NCBI RefSeq assembly: GCF_029263155.1
Contig: NZ_JAJCYB010000074.1
Coordinates: 1-64,000, forward strand
Reading direction: 5' to 3'
Source: Pseudonocardia sp.
GTDB lineage: Bacteria; Actinomycetota; Actinomycetes; Mycobacteriales; Pseudonocardiaceae
Length of the DNA stretch: 64,000 bases
Shown here one piece after another: positions 43,481 to 54,712 of the stretch (positions within the stretch are counted from its first letter, which is position 1; every line of letters starts with the position of its first letter). The notes below the pieces were generated by a model. The model worked only from the letters and a program-made list of their open reading frames with translations. It had not been told where the DNA came from and searched no databases. A program made the position numbers and the translations under genes.

Positions 43481-45598
43481 TCAGGACCCGATCCTACGCC
43501 GCGCGAGGCCCGTGACCCACTCGGCGGGACCCGCGTCACCGAACCAGCATCCCTGCCCGACGTCGCAGCCGAGCGCGGCGAGCCGTTCGGCCTGGACCCC
43601 GGTCTCCACCCATTCGGCCGTGACCTCCAGCCCGAGCGCGTGAGCCATCTCGATCAGCGCCTGCACGATCGAGGCGTCGACCGGGTCGGCGACCGGGTGG
43701 CGCAGGCCGTCGATGAACGATCCGTCGATCTTCAGGGCATGCACCGGCAGCCTGCGCAGCCAGGCGAGGCTGGAGTAGCCGGTGCCGAAATCGTCCAGGG
43801 CCATCCGCACACCGGTCGCCCGCAACGCGGTGATCGCCTCCAGGGCGGCGGTCTCGTCGGCGAGCACCGCCTGCTCGGTGATCTCCAGCTGCAGGCACTC
43901 GGCGGGCAGCCCCGTGTCCCGCAGCACCGACGCGACCACCCGCGCGAAGTCGCGCTCCACGAGCTGCACAGGAGAGACGTTGACGCTGACGAACGGTGCG
44001 TGCGGGCCCAGCTCGCCGAGCCACCGGACGGCCTGCTCGCAGGCGGCCTGCAGCACCCAGCGGCCCAGCGCGACGATCGAGCCGCTGCGCTCGGCCAGCT
44101 CGATGAACCGGCCGGGGCCGAGCAGGCCCCGGGTGGGGTGCTGCCAGCGCGCCAGCGCCTCCACCCCGCGCAGCCGGCCGTCGGAGAGGCCGACGAGCGG
44201 CTGGTGGACGAGCCGGAACTCGCCGCGCTCCACGCCGCCGGGCAGCCCGCTGAGCAGCGCGAACCGCGCGGACTCCCCGGCGTCACGCTCGGGGTCGAAC
44301 ACGACGCGCCGCCCACCGCCGTGCTCCTTCGCCCACGACAGCGCGACGTCGGCCGCCCGCATCAGCTCCGCAGGGCAGGCGAGCGAGGTCGGCGCGGCCG
44401 CCACGCCGATGCTGGCCGACATGGTCAACGAGTGGCCGCCGACGAGGAACGGGGTGGCGAACGCGTCCAGCACGCGGTCGGCGATCCGGCACACCTCGGC
44501 GAGGCCCGTGGGATCGGTGACCAGCACCGCGAACTCGTCGCCACCGGTCCGGGTGACGAGGTGCTCACCCGCGGCCATCTGCAACCGGGCCGCCACCGCG
44601 AGCAGCACCTGGTCACCGACCTGGTGCCCGAACCCGTCGTTGACGGCGGTGAGTCCGTCGAGGTCCAGGGCGCAGATGCCCACCCGCTCCGCCCCGCCGG
44701 GCTGGAACGAGCGCTGCACCCACTGCTCGGTGAGCGATCGGTTGGGCAGTTGCGTGAGCTGGTCGTGGTAGGAGGCGCGCTGCAGGCGCAACCGCAGCCG
44801 GGTGCGCTCGGACTGGTCCTCGACGACCGCCAGCAGGTGCGTGGCCGTACCGGCGTCGTCGCGGACGAGGGAGGCGACCACGTCGGTGAACACCACCAGC
44901 CCGTCGCACCGGACGAACCGCAGCTCCGTGCGCATCGCATCGGCCTCCCCGCGGACCAGCCGCCGGAAGCGGTCGAGGGCCTCGGTGAGGTCGTCGGGGT
45001 GCACGAAGTCGGTGAACGGGCGAGGCTGGTCCAGCGGCGAGCCGATGCCGAACATGGTGCACATGGCGGGGTTGCAGTCGATCACGAACCCGTCGAGGTC
45101 GGCGATCGCGATCCCGACGGCACCCTGGGTGTAGACGGTGCGGTAGTGCGCCTCGCTCACCGCGAGCGCCCGCTGCACCCCCTCGTGGACGCGGATGGTG
45201 GCCCGCAGCGCGTCGGCCTGCTCGGCCACGGCGCGGTCGCGCAGCTCGGCGACGAAGCCGGTGACGAGCTCGTCGAGGGCCGTGGCCAGCCGGTCCGGGT
45301 CGGCGCCGAGCGCGACGGGACCCTCGGCCCGCAGCAGCCGCAGGCTGGCCGGGAGCAGTTCCTCGGCCGCCTCGGCGACGCAGGACGCCGGCCCGCACAG
45401 CCCGCTGGTGAGCAGGGCACCGCCGATGTCGCGCGCCGCCATCGGCCAGAAGGGCTCGGCCACCAGCGTGGTGGCGAGCCGGCGCAGCAGCGTGGCGAGG
45501 CGCCCGCAGAGCGCGGGGTCGGGCTCCGGGGCGAGCTCGGCCCACCGTACGGCGAGTCGTTCCAGCGCCGACTGGTGAAGGCTGCGTGCTGCAACCAT
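43481..45598 (-). CDS. PAS–GGDEF–EAL c-di-GMP turnover protein
   Basis: A 705-residue soluble protein. An uncharacterised helical N-terminus (1–145) precedes a PAS domain (about 150–265: HYRTVYTQGAVGIAIADLDG). The GGDEF domain has an intact GGDEF at 352–356. The EAL domain has EAL at 480–482, NVSP, EITEQ, DDFGTG at 602–607, LKID and the E of TAEWVET, so both diguanylate cyclase and phosphodiesterase sites look active. ATG 45598 is preferred over GTG 45616 for spacing to GGCGG. It is inserted between purF and the SCP2-like gene, which are neighbours in mycobacteria. Confidence 0.93.
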   Translation of the reverse strand: MVAARSLHQSALERLAVRWAELAPEPDPALCGRLATLLRRLATTLVAEPFWPMAARDIGGALLTSGLCGPASCVAEAAEELLPASLRLLRAEGPVALGADPDRLATALDELVTGFVAELRDRAVAEQADALRATIRVHEGVQRALAVSEAHYRTVYTQGAVGIAIADLDGFVIDCNPAMCTMFGIGSPLDQPRPFTDFVHPDDLTEALDRFRRLVRGEADAMRTELRFVRCDGLVVFTDVVASLVRDDAGTATHLLAVVEDQSERTRLRLRLQRASYHDQLTQLPNRSLTEQWVQRSFQPGGAERVGICALDLDGLTAVNDGFGHQVGDQVLLAVAARLQMAAGEHLVTRTGGDEFAVLVTDPTGLAEVCRIADRVLDAFATPFLVGGHSLTMSASIGVAAAPTSLACPAELMRAADVALSWAKEHGGGRRVVFDPERDAGESARFALLSGLPGGVERGEFRLVHQPLVGLSDGRLRGVEALARWQHPTRGLLGPGRFIELAERSGSIVALGRWVLQAACEQAVRWLGELGPHAPFVSVNVSPVQLVERDFARVVASVLRDTGLPAECLQLEITEQAVLADETAALEAITALRATGVRMALDDFGTGYSSLAWLRRLPVHALKIDGSFIDGLRHPVADPVDASIVQALIEMAHALGLEVTAEWVETGVQAERLAALGCDVGQGCWFGDAGPAEWVTGLARRRIGS

Positions 45599-45726
45599 GT
45601 CGACACCGCCTGTCACCCGATCGGACCGTTCTTCTGTGTGATCCGCCCTATTTTCCGTCTCAGGATGTGTTTACGCCACCACGACCGTTCCCGGTTCGTC
45701 GGTTGTCCGACGGTGGCAGGGTCCAT

Positions 45727-46104
45727 TCAGTGCAGCGGTAGGTGTCGTGCCACCTCACCCGTCCGCGAGCCCGACGCCCGCAGGGCGCCGTCCTGGACCG
45801 CCTCGTCCCAGCTCAGCACGCCGGCGGCGAGCGCCAGCCAGGTGCGCGCGTCGGTCTCCACCACGTTCGGAGGAGTGCCGCGCCCGTGGCGCGGCCCGGC
45901 GACGCACTGCACGGCGCCGAACGGCGGCACCCGGACCTCCACGCTTCGGCCCGGCGCCGCCCGGGCCAGCGCCGCGAGGCTCTCCTTCACGGCCGCGCGC
46001 AGCACGGCGCGGTCCGGGCCGTCGCCACCGGCGAGCCACGCCGACAGGGCGTCGCCGAGAGCGTCACCGTCCGCACCTGCGTCCTCCGACGACACCGAGC
46101 CCAC
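45727..46104 (-). CDS. SCP2-like (sterol carrier family) protein
   Basis: A 125-residue protein of the small family that sits beside purF/purL in actinobacteria (Rv0807-like). VEVRVPPFGAVQCVAGPRHG, then RGTPPNVVETDARTWLALAA and GALRASGSRTGEVARHLPL resemble the C-terminal half of SCP2-type lipid-binding folds. The GTG start could be 46104 or 46095. It lies 32 bases after purL. No ligand is known. Confidence 0.8.
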   Translation of the reverse strand: MGSVSSEDAGADGDALGDALSAWLAGGDGPDRAVLRAAVKESLAALARAAPGRSVEVRVPPFGAVQCVAGPRHGRGTPPNVVETDARTWLALAAGVLSWDEAVQDGALRASGSRTGEVARHLPLH

Positions 46105-46136
46105 CTGTCCGATCGGTCGGGTACCCGTACGGGCGG

Positions 46137-48431
<2,295 letters not shown>

Positions 48432-48654
48432 GGCTGCCGAGCCTACGTGCCCCGCGACGCACACACCCGCGACGGGCGGGCCTGCCGGACGTGCCCGACT
48501 CGGACGTGCTCGCAGGTGACGTCCGTGGCGGCGCGGGCCCGGTCGTCGAGCCCGAACGGCCGCCCCACCCGGCCCACCTGGAGGCAACTACAACAGGGCG
48601 CCTACCATTGCGCCGAATGGCCTAGAAGTCGTACTCCGATCCCGAGGTGTGCTC

Positions 48655-49611
48655 GTGCGTGTCGTGGTGACCGGCGGAGCCGGATTCCTCGGATCCCATC
48701 TCTGCGATGCCCTCGTCGGGCGCGGCGACACCGTCGTCTGCGTCGACGACCTCTCCACCGGGCAGGTCGAGAACATCGCCCATCTGCGCGCCGAGCCGCG
48801 CTTCCGTTTCGTCGAGACGGACGTCAGCCGCTCCCTGGACGTCGCAGGCCGGGTCGACGCGATCGCCCACCTGGCCAGCCCGGCCTCCCCCGTCGACTAC
48901 CACCGGATGCCGCTGGAGACCCTCGCGGTGGGCAGCCGCGGCACCGAGCACTGTCTCGAGCTGGCCAGGGACCGCAGCGCCCGGTTCGTGCTGGCCTCCA
49001 CCAGCGAGGTGTACGGCGACCCGCTCGTGCACCCTCAGCACGAGGGGTACCACGGCAACGTCAATCCCACCGGGCCACGCAGCGTCTACGACGAGGCGAA
49101 GCGCTTCGCCGAGGCGCTGACCACGGCGTACGCGCGCTCGTGCGGCGTCGACGCCGGCATCGTGCGGATCTTCAACACGTTCGGCCCGAGGATGCGTCCG
49201 CACGACGGCCGCGTGGTGTCGTCCTTCGTCGACCAGGCCCTGCGTGGCGAGCCGTTGACCATATACGGCGACGGCAGCCAGACGCGCAGCTTCTGCTACG
49301 TCGACGATCTGGTCCGCGGGCTGGTCGCCATGCTGGACAGTGCCGAGCCCGGCCCCGTCAACCTCGGCAACCCCGAGGAACGCACCGTCGCCGAGCTCGC
49401 CCGGCTCGTGCTGGCCCTGACGGGCTCCTCGGCGCCCGTCGTCCATCTCCCGCTGCCCGTCGAGGACCCCGCCCGGCGGCGCCCGGTCGTCGACCGGGCG
49501 CGCGAGCGCCTCGGCTGGACGCCCGAGGTCTCCACCGAGGAGGGCCTGCGCCGGACGATCACCTGGTTCGCGGCGCGGGCGACCGCACCGGCGGCTCTCG
49601 CCGGGGCCTGA
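48655..49611 (+). CDS. UDP-glucuronate decarboxylase-like (UDP-xylose synthase) SDR
   Basis: A 318-residue extended short-chain dehydrogenase with the NAD motif TGGAGFLGSHL and catalytic Tyr/Lys in YDEAKRFAE. The block EGYHGNVNPTGPRSVYDEAK is characteristic of UDP-glucuronic acid decarboxylases, which make UDP-xylose. RIFNTFGPRMRPHDGRVVSS also fits. GTG 48655 is preferred to GTG 48649 because GAGG then has a 7-base spacing. It heads a locus with a glycosyltransferase and GalE, so it probably supplies a pentose donor. dTDP-glucose dehydratase is the main alternative. Confidence 0.85.
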   Translation: MRVVVTGGAGFLGSHLCDALVGRGDTVVCVDDLSTGQVENIAHLRAEPRFRFVETDVSRSLDVAGRVDAIAHLASPASPVDYHRMPLETLAVGSRGTEHCLELARDRSARFVLASTSEVYGDPLVHPQHEGYHGNVNPTGPRSVYDEAKRFAEALTTAYARSCGVDAGIVRIFNTFGPRMRPHDGRVVSSFVDQALRGEPLTIYGDGSQTRSFCYVDDLVRGLVAMLDSAEPGPVNLGNPEERTVAELARLVLALTGSSAPVVHLPLPVEDPARRRPVVDRARERLGWTPEVSTEEGLRRTITWFAARATAPAALAGA

Positions 49612-49620
49612 CCGGCACTC

Positions 49621-51495
49621 GTGACCACCTCGACGGCCGGCACACCTGTCCGCGGGCGGCACCGCAGCCGGCACGGCGGATGGGACGGGACCGCCCCCCG
49701 CGCGGAGATCGCCCGGATCTCGGGCGGTCGCGTCATCGCCATTCCCCCGAGCGGGCCGACCTTCCGGGCACGACGCGGTCGCGATCGTCGCCGACCCGAC
49801 CCGCGCCTGCTCGTGCCCGCGCTGCCGCGCCGGGACCGGATCGCCGTGGCCGTGCTCTCGGCGGGCTGGCTGGTGAGCCTGGGCGTGTTCTGGACGTGGT
49901 GGCTGCAGCCCGAGCACCGCACGTTCCTGGCCGGGATCGTCGTCAACAGCATCCTGCTGCTGTACCTGACCTGCCTGCCGGCCTACTTCCTGCTCACGGT
50001 CAACCGCGTGCGACGGGTGGACCCGGCGGTGCCCGTCCCGGCCGTGCGGGTGGCGTTCGTCGTGACCAAGGCCCCGTCGGAGCCGTGGGCCGTGGCCCGG
50101 GCCACCCTCGAGGCGATGCTCGCGCAGCACTTCCGCGGTCGCTACGACGTGTGGCTCTGCGACGAGGACCCGACAGCCGAGACCGTGGCGTGGTGCGCCG
50201 CTCGCGCCGTGCGGATCTCCACGCGCCGGGGCGTCGCGGCCTACCACCGGACGAGCTGGCCGCGGCGCACCCGCTGCAAGGAGGGCAACCTCGCCTACTT
50301 CTACGACCGGTGCGGCTACCGGGACTACGACGTGGTCGCGCAGCTCGACTGTGACCACGTCCCGAACCCGGGGTACCTCGCGCACGTGGTCCGGCCCTTC
50401 GCCGACCCGGCGGTCGGCTACGTGTCCGCGCCCAGCGTCTGCGACCGGGAGGGCACCGGATCGTGGTCGGCGCGCGGCAGGCTGCACCGCGAATCGGCGT
50501 TCCACGGCGCCATCCAGGCCGGCCACTCCGGTGGTCTGGCCCCGGTCTGCATCGGCTCCCACTACGCCGTGCGCACGGCGGCCGTGGCCGAGATCGGCGG
50601 CATCGGGCCCGAGCTCGCCGAGGACTTCTCCACGGCGTTCCTGCTCAACTCCGCGGGCTGGCAGGGCGCGTTCGCCCTCGACGCCGAGGCCCGCGGGGAC
50701 GGGCCGCTGACCGTCGCGGCGATGCTCACCCAGGAGTTCCAGTGGTCGCGCAGCCTGACCACGCTGCTGCTCGACCTCGTCCCTCGACACCTCGCCCGAC
50801 TGCCGTGGGCCCTACGCCTACGCTTCTTCTACGCGCTGGTGTTCTACTTCCTGCTCGTCGTCACGACGGGGGTCGGGCTGCTGCTGCCCCCGATCGCCGC
50901 GGTCACCGGGCTGCAGTGGGTGCGGGTCGACTACCTGGCCTTCCTCGGACACTGGTGGCTGCTGTCGGCCTGGCTTATCGGCGTACTGCTGGTGCTGCGC
51001 CGCAACGGCCTGCTCCGCCCCCGCCGCGCCCCGGTGCTGAGCTGGGAGAACTGGCTCTACGCCCTCGTCCGCTGGCCGTACGTGGCGTGGGGGGTGCTGG
51101 CCGCGGTCGGGCAGCGGTTCCGCCCGACCGCGATCACCTTCCGGGTCACCCCCAAGGTGCGTGCCGGGCTGGAGCCGCTGCCCGTACGGCTGGTACTGCC
51201 CTACGTCGTGATCTCGGTCGGTCTCAGCGTGGCCGCCTTCACCGGGGAGGTGCGCACCGGGGCCGTCGGGTACGTCGGGCTGTGCCTGCTCGGCGCGGCC
51301 GCCTACGCGACGGTCGTCACCGCCGTCTCGGTCCTGCACGGCGTCGAGGCCGCCCGGGCGGCCGGCACGGGCCGGTGGTCCGGGGTCCGGCACACCGCGG
51401 CCGTCCCCCTGGCGCTCGGTGTGCTGGCCCTGGCCCTGCTGGCGGTACCCGCGTCGCTGTTCCCGTTGTACATCCAGATCGCCCTCGCGCGATGA
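49621..51495 (+). CDS. Membrane processive-type glycosyltransferase (GT2)
   Basis: A 624-residue polytopic glycosyltransferase. Two helices (about 73–95 and 100–125) precede a cytoplasmic GT-A domain with DCDHVPN (DxD), the acidic VWLCDEDP, the catalytic-base candidate LAEDFSTAF, and QEFQWSRSL in the place of the QxxRW motif. Five or more C-terminal helices follow. The arrangement resembles cellulose/hyaluronan-synthase-like enzymes that polymerise and extrude polysaccharide. There is no PilZ domain. GTG 49621 lies 9 bases after the preceding gene, and it overlaps or nearly abuts galE. Confidence 0.88.
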   Translation: MTTSTAGTPVRGRHRSRHGGWDGTAPRAEIARISGGRVIAIPPSGPTFRARRGRDRRRPDPRLLVPALPRRDRIAVAVLSAGWLVSLGVFWTWWLQPEHRTFLAGIVVNSILLLYLTCLPAYFLLTVNRVRRVDPAVPVPAVRVAFVVTKAPSEPWAVARATLEAMLAQHFRGRYDVWLCDEDPTAETVAWCAARAVRISTRRGVAAYHRTSWPRRTRCKEGNLAYFYDRCGYRDYDVVAQLDCDHVPNPGYLAHVVRPFADPAVGYVSAPSVCDREGTGSWSARGRLHRESAFHGAIQAGHSGGLAPVCIGSHYAVRTAAVAEIGGIGPELAEDFSTAFLLNSAGWQGAFALDAEARGDGPLTVAAMLTQEFQWSRSLTTLLLDLVPRHLARLPWALRLRFFYALVFYFLLVVTTGVGLLLPPIAAVTGLQWVRVDYLAFLGHWWLLSAWLIGVLLVLRRNGLLRPRRAPVLSWENWLYALVRWPYVAWGVLAAVGQRFRPTAITFRVTPKVRAGLEPLPVRLVLPYVVISVGLSVAAFTGEVRTGAVGYVGLCLLGAAAYATVVTAVSVLHGVEAARAAGTGRWSGVRHTAAVPLALGVLALALLAVPASLFPLYIQIALAR

Positions 51496-51512
51496 CCGTC
51501 CCGGAGGATGCC

Positions 51513-52523
51513 GTGTCGACCGTCCTGGTCACCGGGGGCGCGGGCTTCATCGGCTCGCACACCTGCGTCGAGCTGCTCGACCACGGCCACGCCGTGGTCG
51601 TGGTCGACGACCACTCCACCAGCTCCCCCGCCGCGCTCGACGCCGTGCAGTCCCTCAGCGGCCGGCGCCTCACGGCCTACCGGGCCGACCTGCGCGACGC
51701 GACCGCCCTCGACGCCGTGTTCGGCGCCCACCGGATCGATGCAGTGATCCACTTCGCGGCCCGCAAGGCCGTCGGGGAGTCGATCGCGATGCCGCTGGAG
51801 TACTACGACATCAACGTCGGCGGCACCGTTGCCCTGCTGCGGGTGATGCTCGCTCGCGGGGTGCACCGTCTGGTGTTCTCCTCGTCCTGCTCGATCTACG
51901 GCGACGGCGGCGGCCACCCGCTCACCGAGGACGACCCGGCGCGCCCGACCAACCCGTACGCCCGGTCGAAGTGGATGTGCGAGCAGGTGATCGCCGACAC
52001 CGTCCACCGCCACCCGGAGCTGTCCGCGCTCGCGCTGCGCTACTTCAACCCGGCCGGGGCGCACCCGAGCGGGCTGCTCGGCGAGGACCCCCGGGGGGCG
52101 CTGCACAACCTCATGCCCTACCTCATGCAGGTGGCGGTCGGGCGGCGGCCGCGCATCGAGGTGTTCGGCTCGGACTACCCGACCCCGGACGGCACCGCCG
52201 TCCGCGACTACGTGCACGTCGTGGAGATCGCCGAAGGACACCGGATGGCGCTGGAGCGGTTGCGGCCGGGGCTGCGGGTGCTCAATCTCGGCACCGGCGT
52301 CGGCACCTCGGTGCTGCAGCTCGTGGAGGCCTTCGCCGAGGCCAGCGGCCGGAAGATCCCGTACGACCTGGTCGCGCGGCGTCCCGGCGACGTGGCCGAG
52401 CTCGTCGCCGACGCGGGCCGGGTCGCAGGCGAGTGGGGCTGGCGGGCGCGGCGCGACATCGGCGAGATGTGCCGCGACGCGTGGCGCTTCCAGCAGCTGC
52501 ACCCCGAGGGCTACCCCGGCTGA
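51513..52523 (+). CDS. galE: UDP-glucose 4-epimerase-like SDR
   Basis: A 336-residue extended SDR. The NAD motif TGGAGFIGSH, catalytic Ser in SSSCSIYG, Tyr/Lys in NPYARSK, and RYFNPAGAHPSGLLGEDP are all typical of GalE. GTG 51513 has GGAGGA five bases upstream; the in-frame ATG 51492 would overlap the glycosyltransferase stop (ATGA), so coupling is possible either way. Beside a UDP-xylose synthase-like gene it might instead epimerise UDP-xylose to UDP-arabinose. Its 3' end overlaps the convergent beta-helix gene by 13 bases. Confidence 0.9.
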   Translation: MSTVLVTGGAGFIGSHTCVELLDHGHAVVVVDDHSTSSPAALDAVQSLSGRRLTAYRADLRDATALDAVFGAHRIDAVIHFAARKAVGESIAMPLEYYDINVGGTVALLRVMLARGVHRLVFSSSCSIYGDGGGHPLTEDDPARPTNPYARSKWMCEQVIADTVHRHPELSALALRYFNPAGAHPSGLLGEDPRGALHNLMPYLMQVAVGRRPRIEVFGSDYPTPDGTAVRDYVHVVEIAEGHRMALERLRPGLRVLNLGTGVGTSVLQLVEAFAEASGRKIPYDLVARRPGDVAELVADAGRVAGEWGWRARRDIGEMCRDAWRFQQLHPEGYPG

Positions 52524-54151
52524 GCCTGCAGCGCCCCGATGTCCGGCGCGCCGACGCGGACCGGGGCGCCCGCGAGGTCGGACAGCGCCGTCCCGGGCGC
52601 CAGCAGATCGGTGAGGTCGAGGCCGGCTCCGCGCAACGGCGAGTCCGCGCCCGGGGCGAACCCGGCGAGGGCGGCGGCGTCGCCGGGGACGGTCGCCTCC
52701 AGCCCGACGAGCGGGCCGGGCAGGAGCGGATCGGTGTCCAGGCCGCTCCCACCGGGCTCCTGCCCCGTTCCCGCACTCCATTCGCCCAGCGAGGAGTACT
52801 CCTGCGGGCCCCAGATCAGCGACCAGTCCACCCCGTCCGCCACGTAGGCGTTGCCGTCCAGCGCGACCGCACCCCGGTCGAAACCGGACTCGGCCAGTAC
52901 CAGCGGGCCGGCCGCGTCGCTGACGAGCAGGTTGTTCCGGGCCTCGACGGCGGTGATGCCCGGGCCGAGCCGCAACGCGGAGGACGGGTCGCTCGCCTGC
53001 GGTGCCATCACCACGGTGTTCTGGTATATCCGCACGTCGTCGACGCGGCCCAGCACGGTGATGCCCCCGTACACGCTCCACCGCCGGGCGTCGCCGCTGC
53101 TGACGTTGAACCGCACCGTGCTGCCGGTATGGGCGTCGTTGTCCCGACCGGTGTAGACCAGGTAACCCGGCCCGTGATTGTCGTAGGACAGGTTGTACTG
53201 CAGCACCGAGTCCGCGGTGTTCTGGTCGAGCCCGAACCCGCCGCCGTCGGCCAGCTTCGCCGTCCGGTTGCGGTAGGACAGGCTGTGCTCGATCACGACC
53301 CCCGTGGAGTCGTAGGTCCAGATCCCGACCGGGCCCTCGCCCGCTCCCCCGGACCCGCCGTTGTCGTGCGCGACCGAGCGCGTCACGGTGCCGCCTCGGA
53401 CGCTGCCCAGGGCGATGCCGCTGCCGGTGTTGCGCGTCAGGTTGGCGGCGTCGCCCGCGTTGTCGTGGGCCGTCACACCGGACACCGTCACGGCCTCGTG
53501 CGCGAACCGCGGGTCGGCCGCGTCGAACTCCGGGCCGTACACCGCGAGGCCGGCGTCCCGGTTGCCGTGCACGACCGAGTCCGCGATGCGGACGTCCCGG
53601 AACCCGGTGCCCGCCCGGGAGCTGCCGACCTCGATGCCGTGGACGAACCCGCTGGCCTCCACGCGCTCGACGACGGCGTGCCCGAGCCTGCCGTCCTCGG
53701 CGAGCTCGCTGAAGAAGCGGATCCCGGCCGATCCCGGCTGTACCGTGCCGGGCCCGACCACGACCAGGTCGGCGATCTCCACCCCGGCGGTGTCGACGAC
53801 CGCGACCGCCGAGTCGGCGTGGCCCTCGATCACCGCCCGGCCCTGCCCGTAGGAACCGATCACCAGGGGGCTGTCCGGATCACCGGCGTCCGCGGCGTCG
53901 ATCAGCAGCCGGCCGGTGAACCGGGACCCGCCCTCGAGCAGCAGGCGCTCGCCAGGGAGCAGCACGGCGGCGGATGCCCGGTCGAGCGTGCGCCACGCCT
54001 CGTCCGGGGAGGTGCCGCGCCTGGTGTCGTCACCGGCGGCGCTGACGTAGAACACCCGCTCCCCCGGAGGCGCTCCGAGCGCGGCGCAGGCGGCGAGCAA
54101 CACGACGCCCACGGCCGTCAGCACGACAGCGGCCCACCGGTCCCGCCTCAC
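52511..54151 (-). CDS. Right-handed beta-helix lipoprotein
   Basis: A 546-residue secreted protein. Signal peptide with lipobox LAAC (Cys22). Residues 32–60 (VFYVSAAGDDTRRGTSPDEA) are the typical entry of parallel beta-helix polysaccharide-acting proteins. About ten PbH1-like coils follow, with recurrent H-x-N-x-D/G-x-G patterns (VVHGNRDAGLAVYG; SLSYRNRTAKLADGGG; NLSYDNHGPGYLVY). Such proteins are lyases, epimerases or polysaccharide-binding anchors. Its convergent overlap with galE and its place in the polysaccharide locus suggest action on the polymer made there. Confidence 0.85.
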   Translation of the reverse strand: MRRDRWAAVVLTAVGVVLLAACAALGAPPGERVFYVSAAGDDTRRGTSPDEAWRTLDRASAAVLLPGERLLLEGGSRFTGRLLIDAADAGDPDSPLVIGSYGQGRAVIEGHADSAVAVVDTAGVEIADLVVVGPGTVQPGSAGIRFFSELAEDGRLGHAVVERVEASGFVHGIEVGSSRAGTGFRDVRIADSVVHGNRDAGLAVYGPEFDAADPRFAHEAVTVSGVTAHDNAGDAANLTRNTGSGIALGSVRGGTVTRSVAHDNGGSGGAGEGPVGIWTYDSTGVVIEHSLSYRNRTAKLADGGGFGLDQNTADSVLQYNLSYDNHGPGYLVYTGRDNDAHTGSTVRFNVSSGDARRWSVYGGITVLGRVDDVRIYQNTVVMAPQASDPSSALRLGPGITAVEARNNLLVSDAAGPLVLAESGFDRGAVALDGNAYVADGVDWSLIWGPQEYSSLGEWSAGTGQEPGGSGLDTDPLLPGPLVGLEATVPGDAAALAGFAPGADSPLRGAGLDLTDLLAPGTALSDLAGAPVRVGAPDIGALQAQPG

Positions 54152-54259
54152 TCCGCACCCACTCCCTCCGCCCGTCCCGAGCGTAGGGCCGAGTGGGGTA
54201 GCGGTCCGCCCGCCGGGCGGACCACGACCGGGTGACGGGACGGACCGATTCCCGCGACG

Positions 54260-54712
54260 TCACCGACCCCCGGCCCGGCCCGACGGCAGTTGCACCACGC
54301 TCACGAAGAAGTGGTCGATCTGCTTGATCGCCTCGATGAACCCGTCGAAGTCCACCGGCTTGGTCACGTAGGCGTTCGCGTGCAGCTGGTAGCTGCGCAG
54401 CACGTCCTCCTCGGCCTGCGAGGTGGTCAGCACGATCACCGGGATGTGCTGCAGCACCGGGTCCTTCTTCACCTCCTCCAGCACCTCGCGCCCGTCGCGG
54501 CGGGGGAGGTTGAGGTCGAGCAGGATCAGGTCCGGGCGGGGCGCGTCGGCGTAGGGGGGCTCGTTGCGCAGGTAGGCCAGGGCGTCGGCGCCGTCGGTGA
54601 CGACGTCGAGGCGGTTGTGCAGGTACTCGTCGAACGCCTCGCGGGTCATCAGCACGTCGCCGGGGTCGTCCTCGACGAGCAGCACGTTGACGATGCGCGA
54701 CTGGGGTGTCAT
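54260..54712 (-). CDS. Single-domain response regulator (Rcp1 type)
   Basis: A 150-residue stand-alone receiver. Acidic pocket VEDDPGD, phospho-acceptor Asp66 in LLDLNLP, Thr in [10 protein letters not shown] and Lys in [10 protein letters not shown] are all present. The pattern ([22 protein letters not shown]) matches Rcp1-like regulators that pair with phytochrome-type or CHASE kinases. The ATG overlaps the kinase stop (ATGA 54709–54712). With no output domain it must act by protein contact or as a phosphate sink. Confidence 0.93.
   Translation of the reverse strand: MTPQSRIVNVLLVEDDPGDVLMTREAFDEYLHNRLDVVTDGADALAYLRNEPPYADAPRPDLILLDLNLPRRDGREVLEEVKKDPVLQHIPVIVLTTSQAEEDVLRSYQLHANAYVTKPVDFDGFIEAIKQIDHFFVSVVQLPSGRAGGR

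Noticed and set aside
48432-48654. A riboswitch controlling purL in the divergent gap
   Set aside because: No purine-aptamer-like three-way junction or conserved core was found by eye, and pur riboswitches are not expected in actinobacteria.
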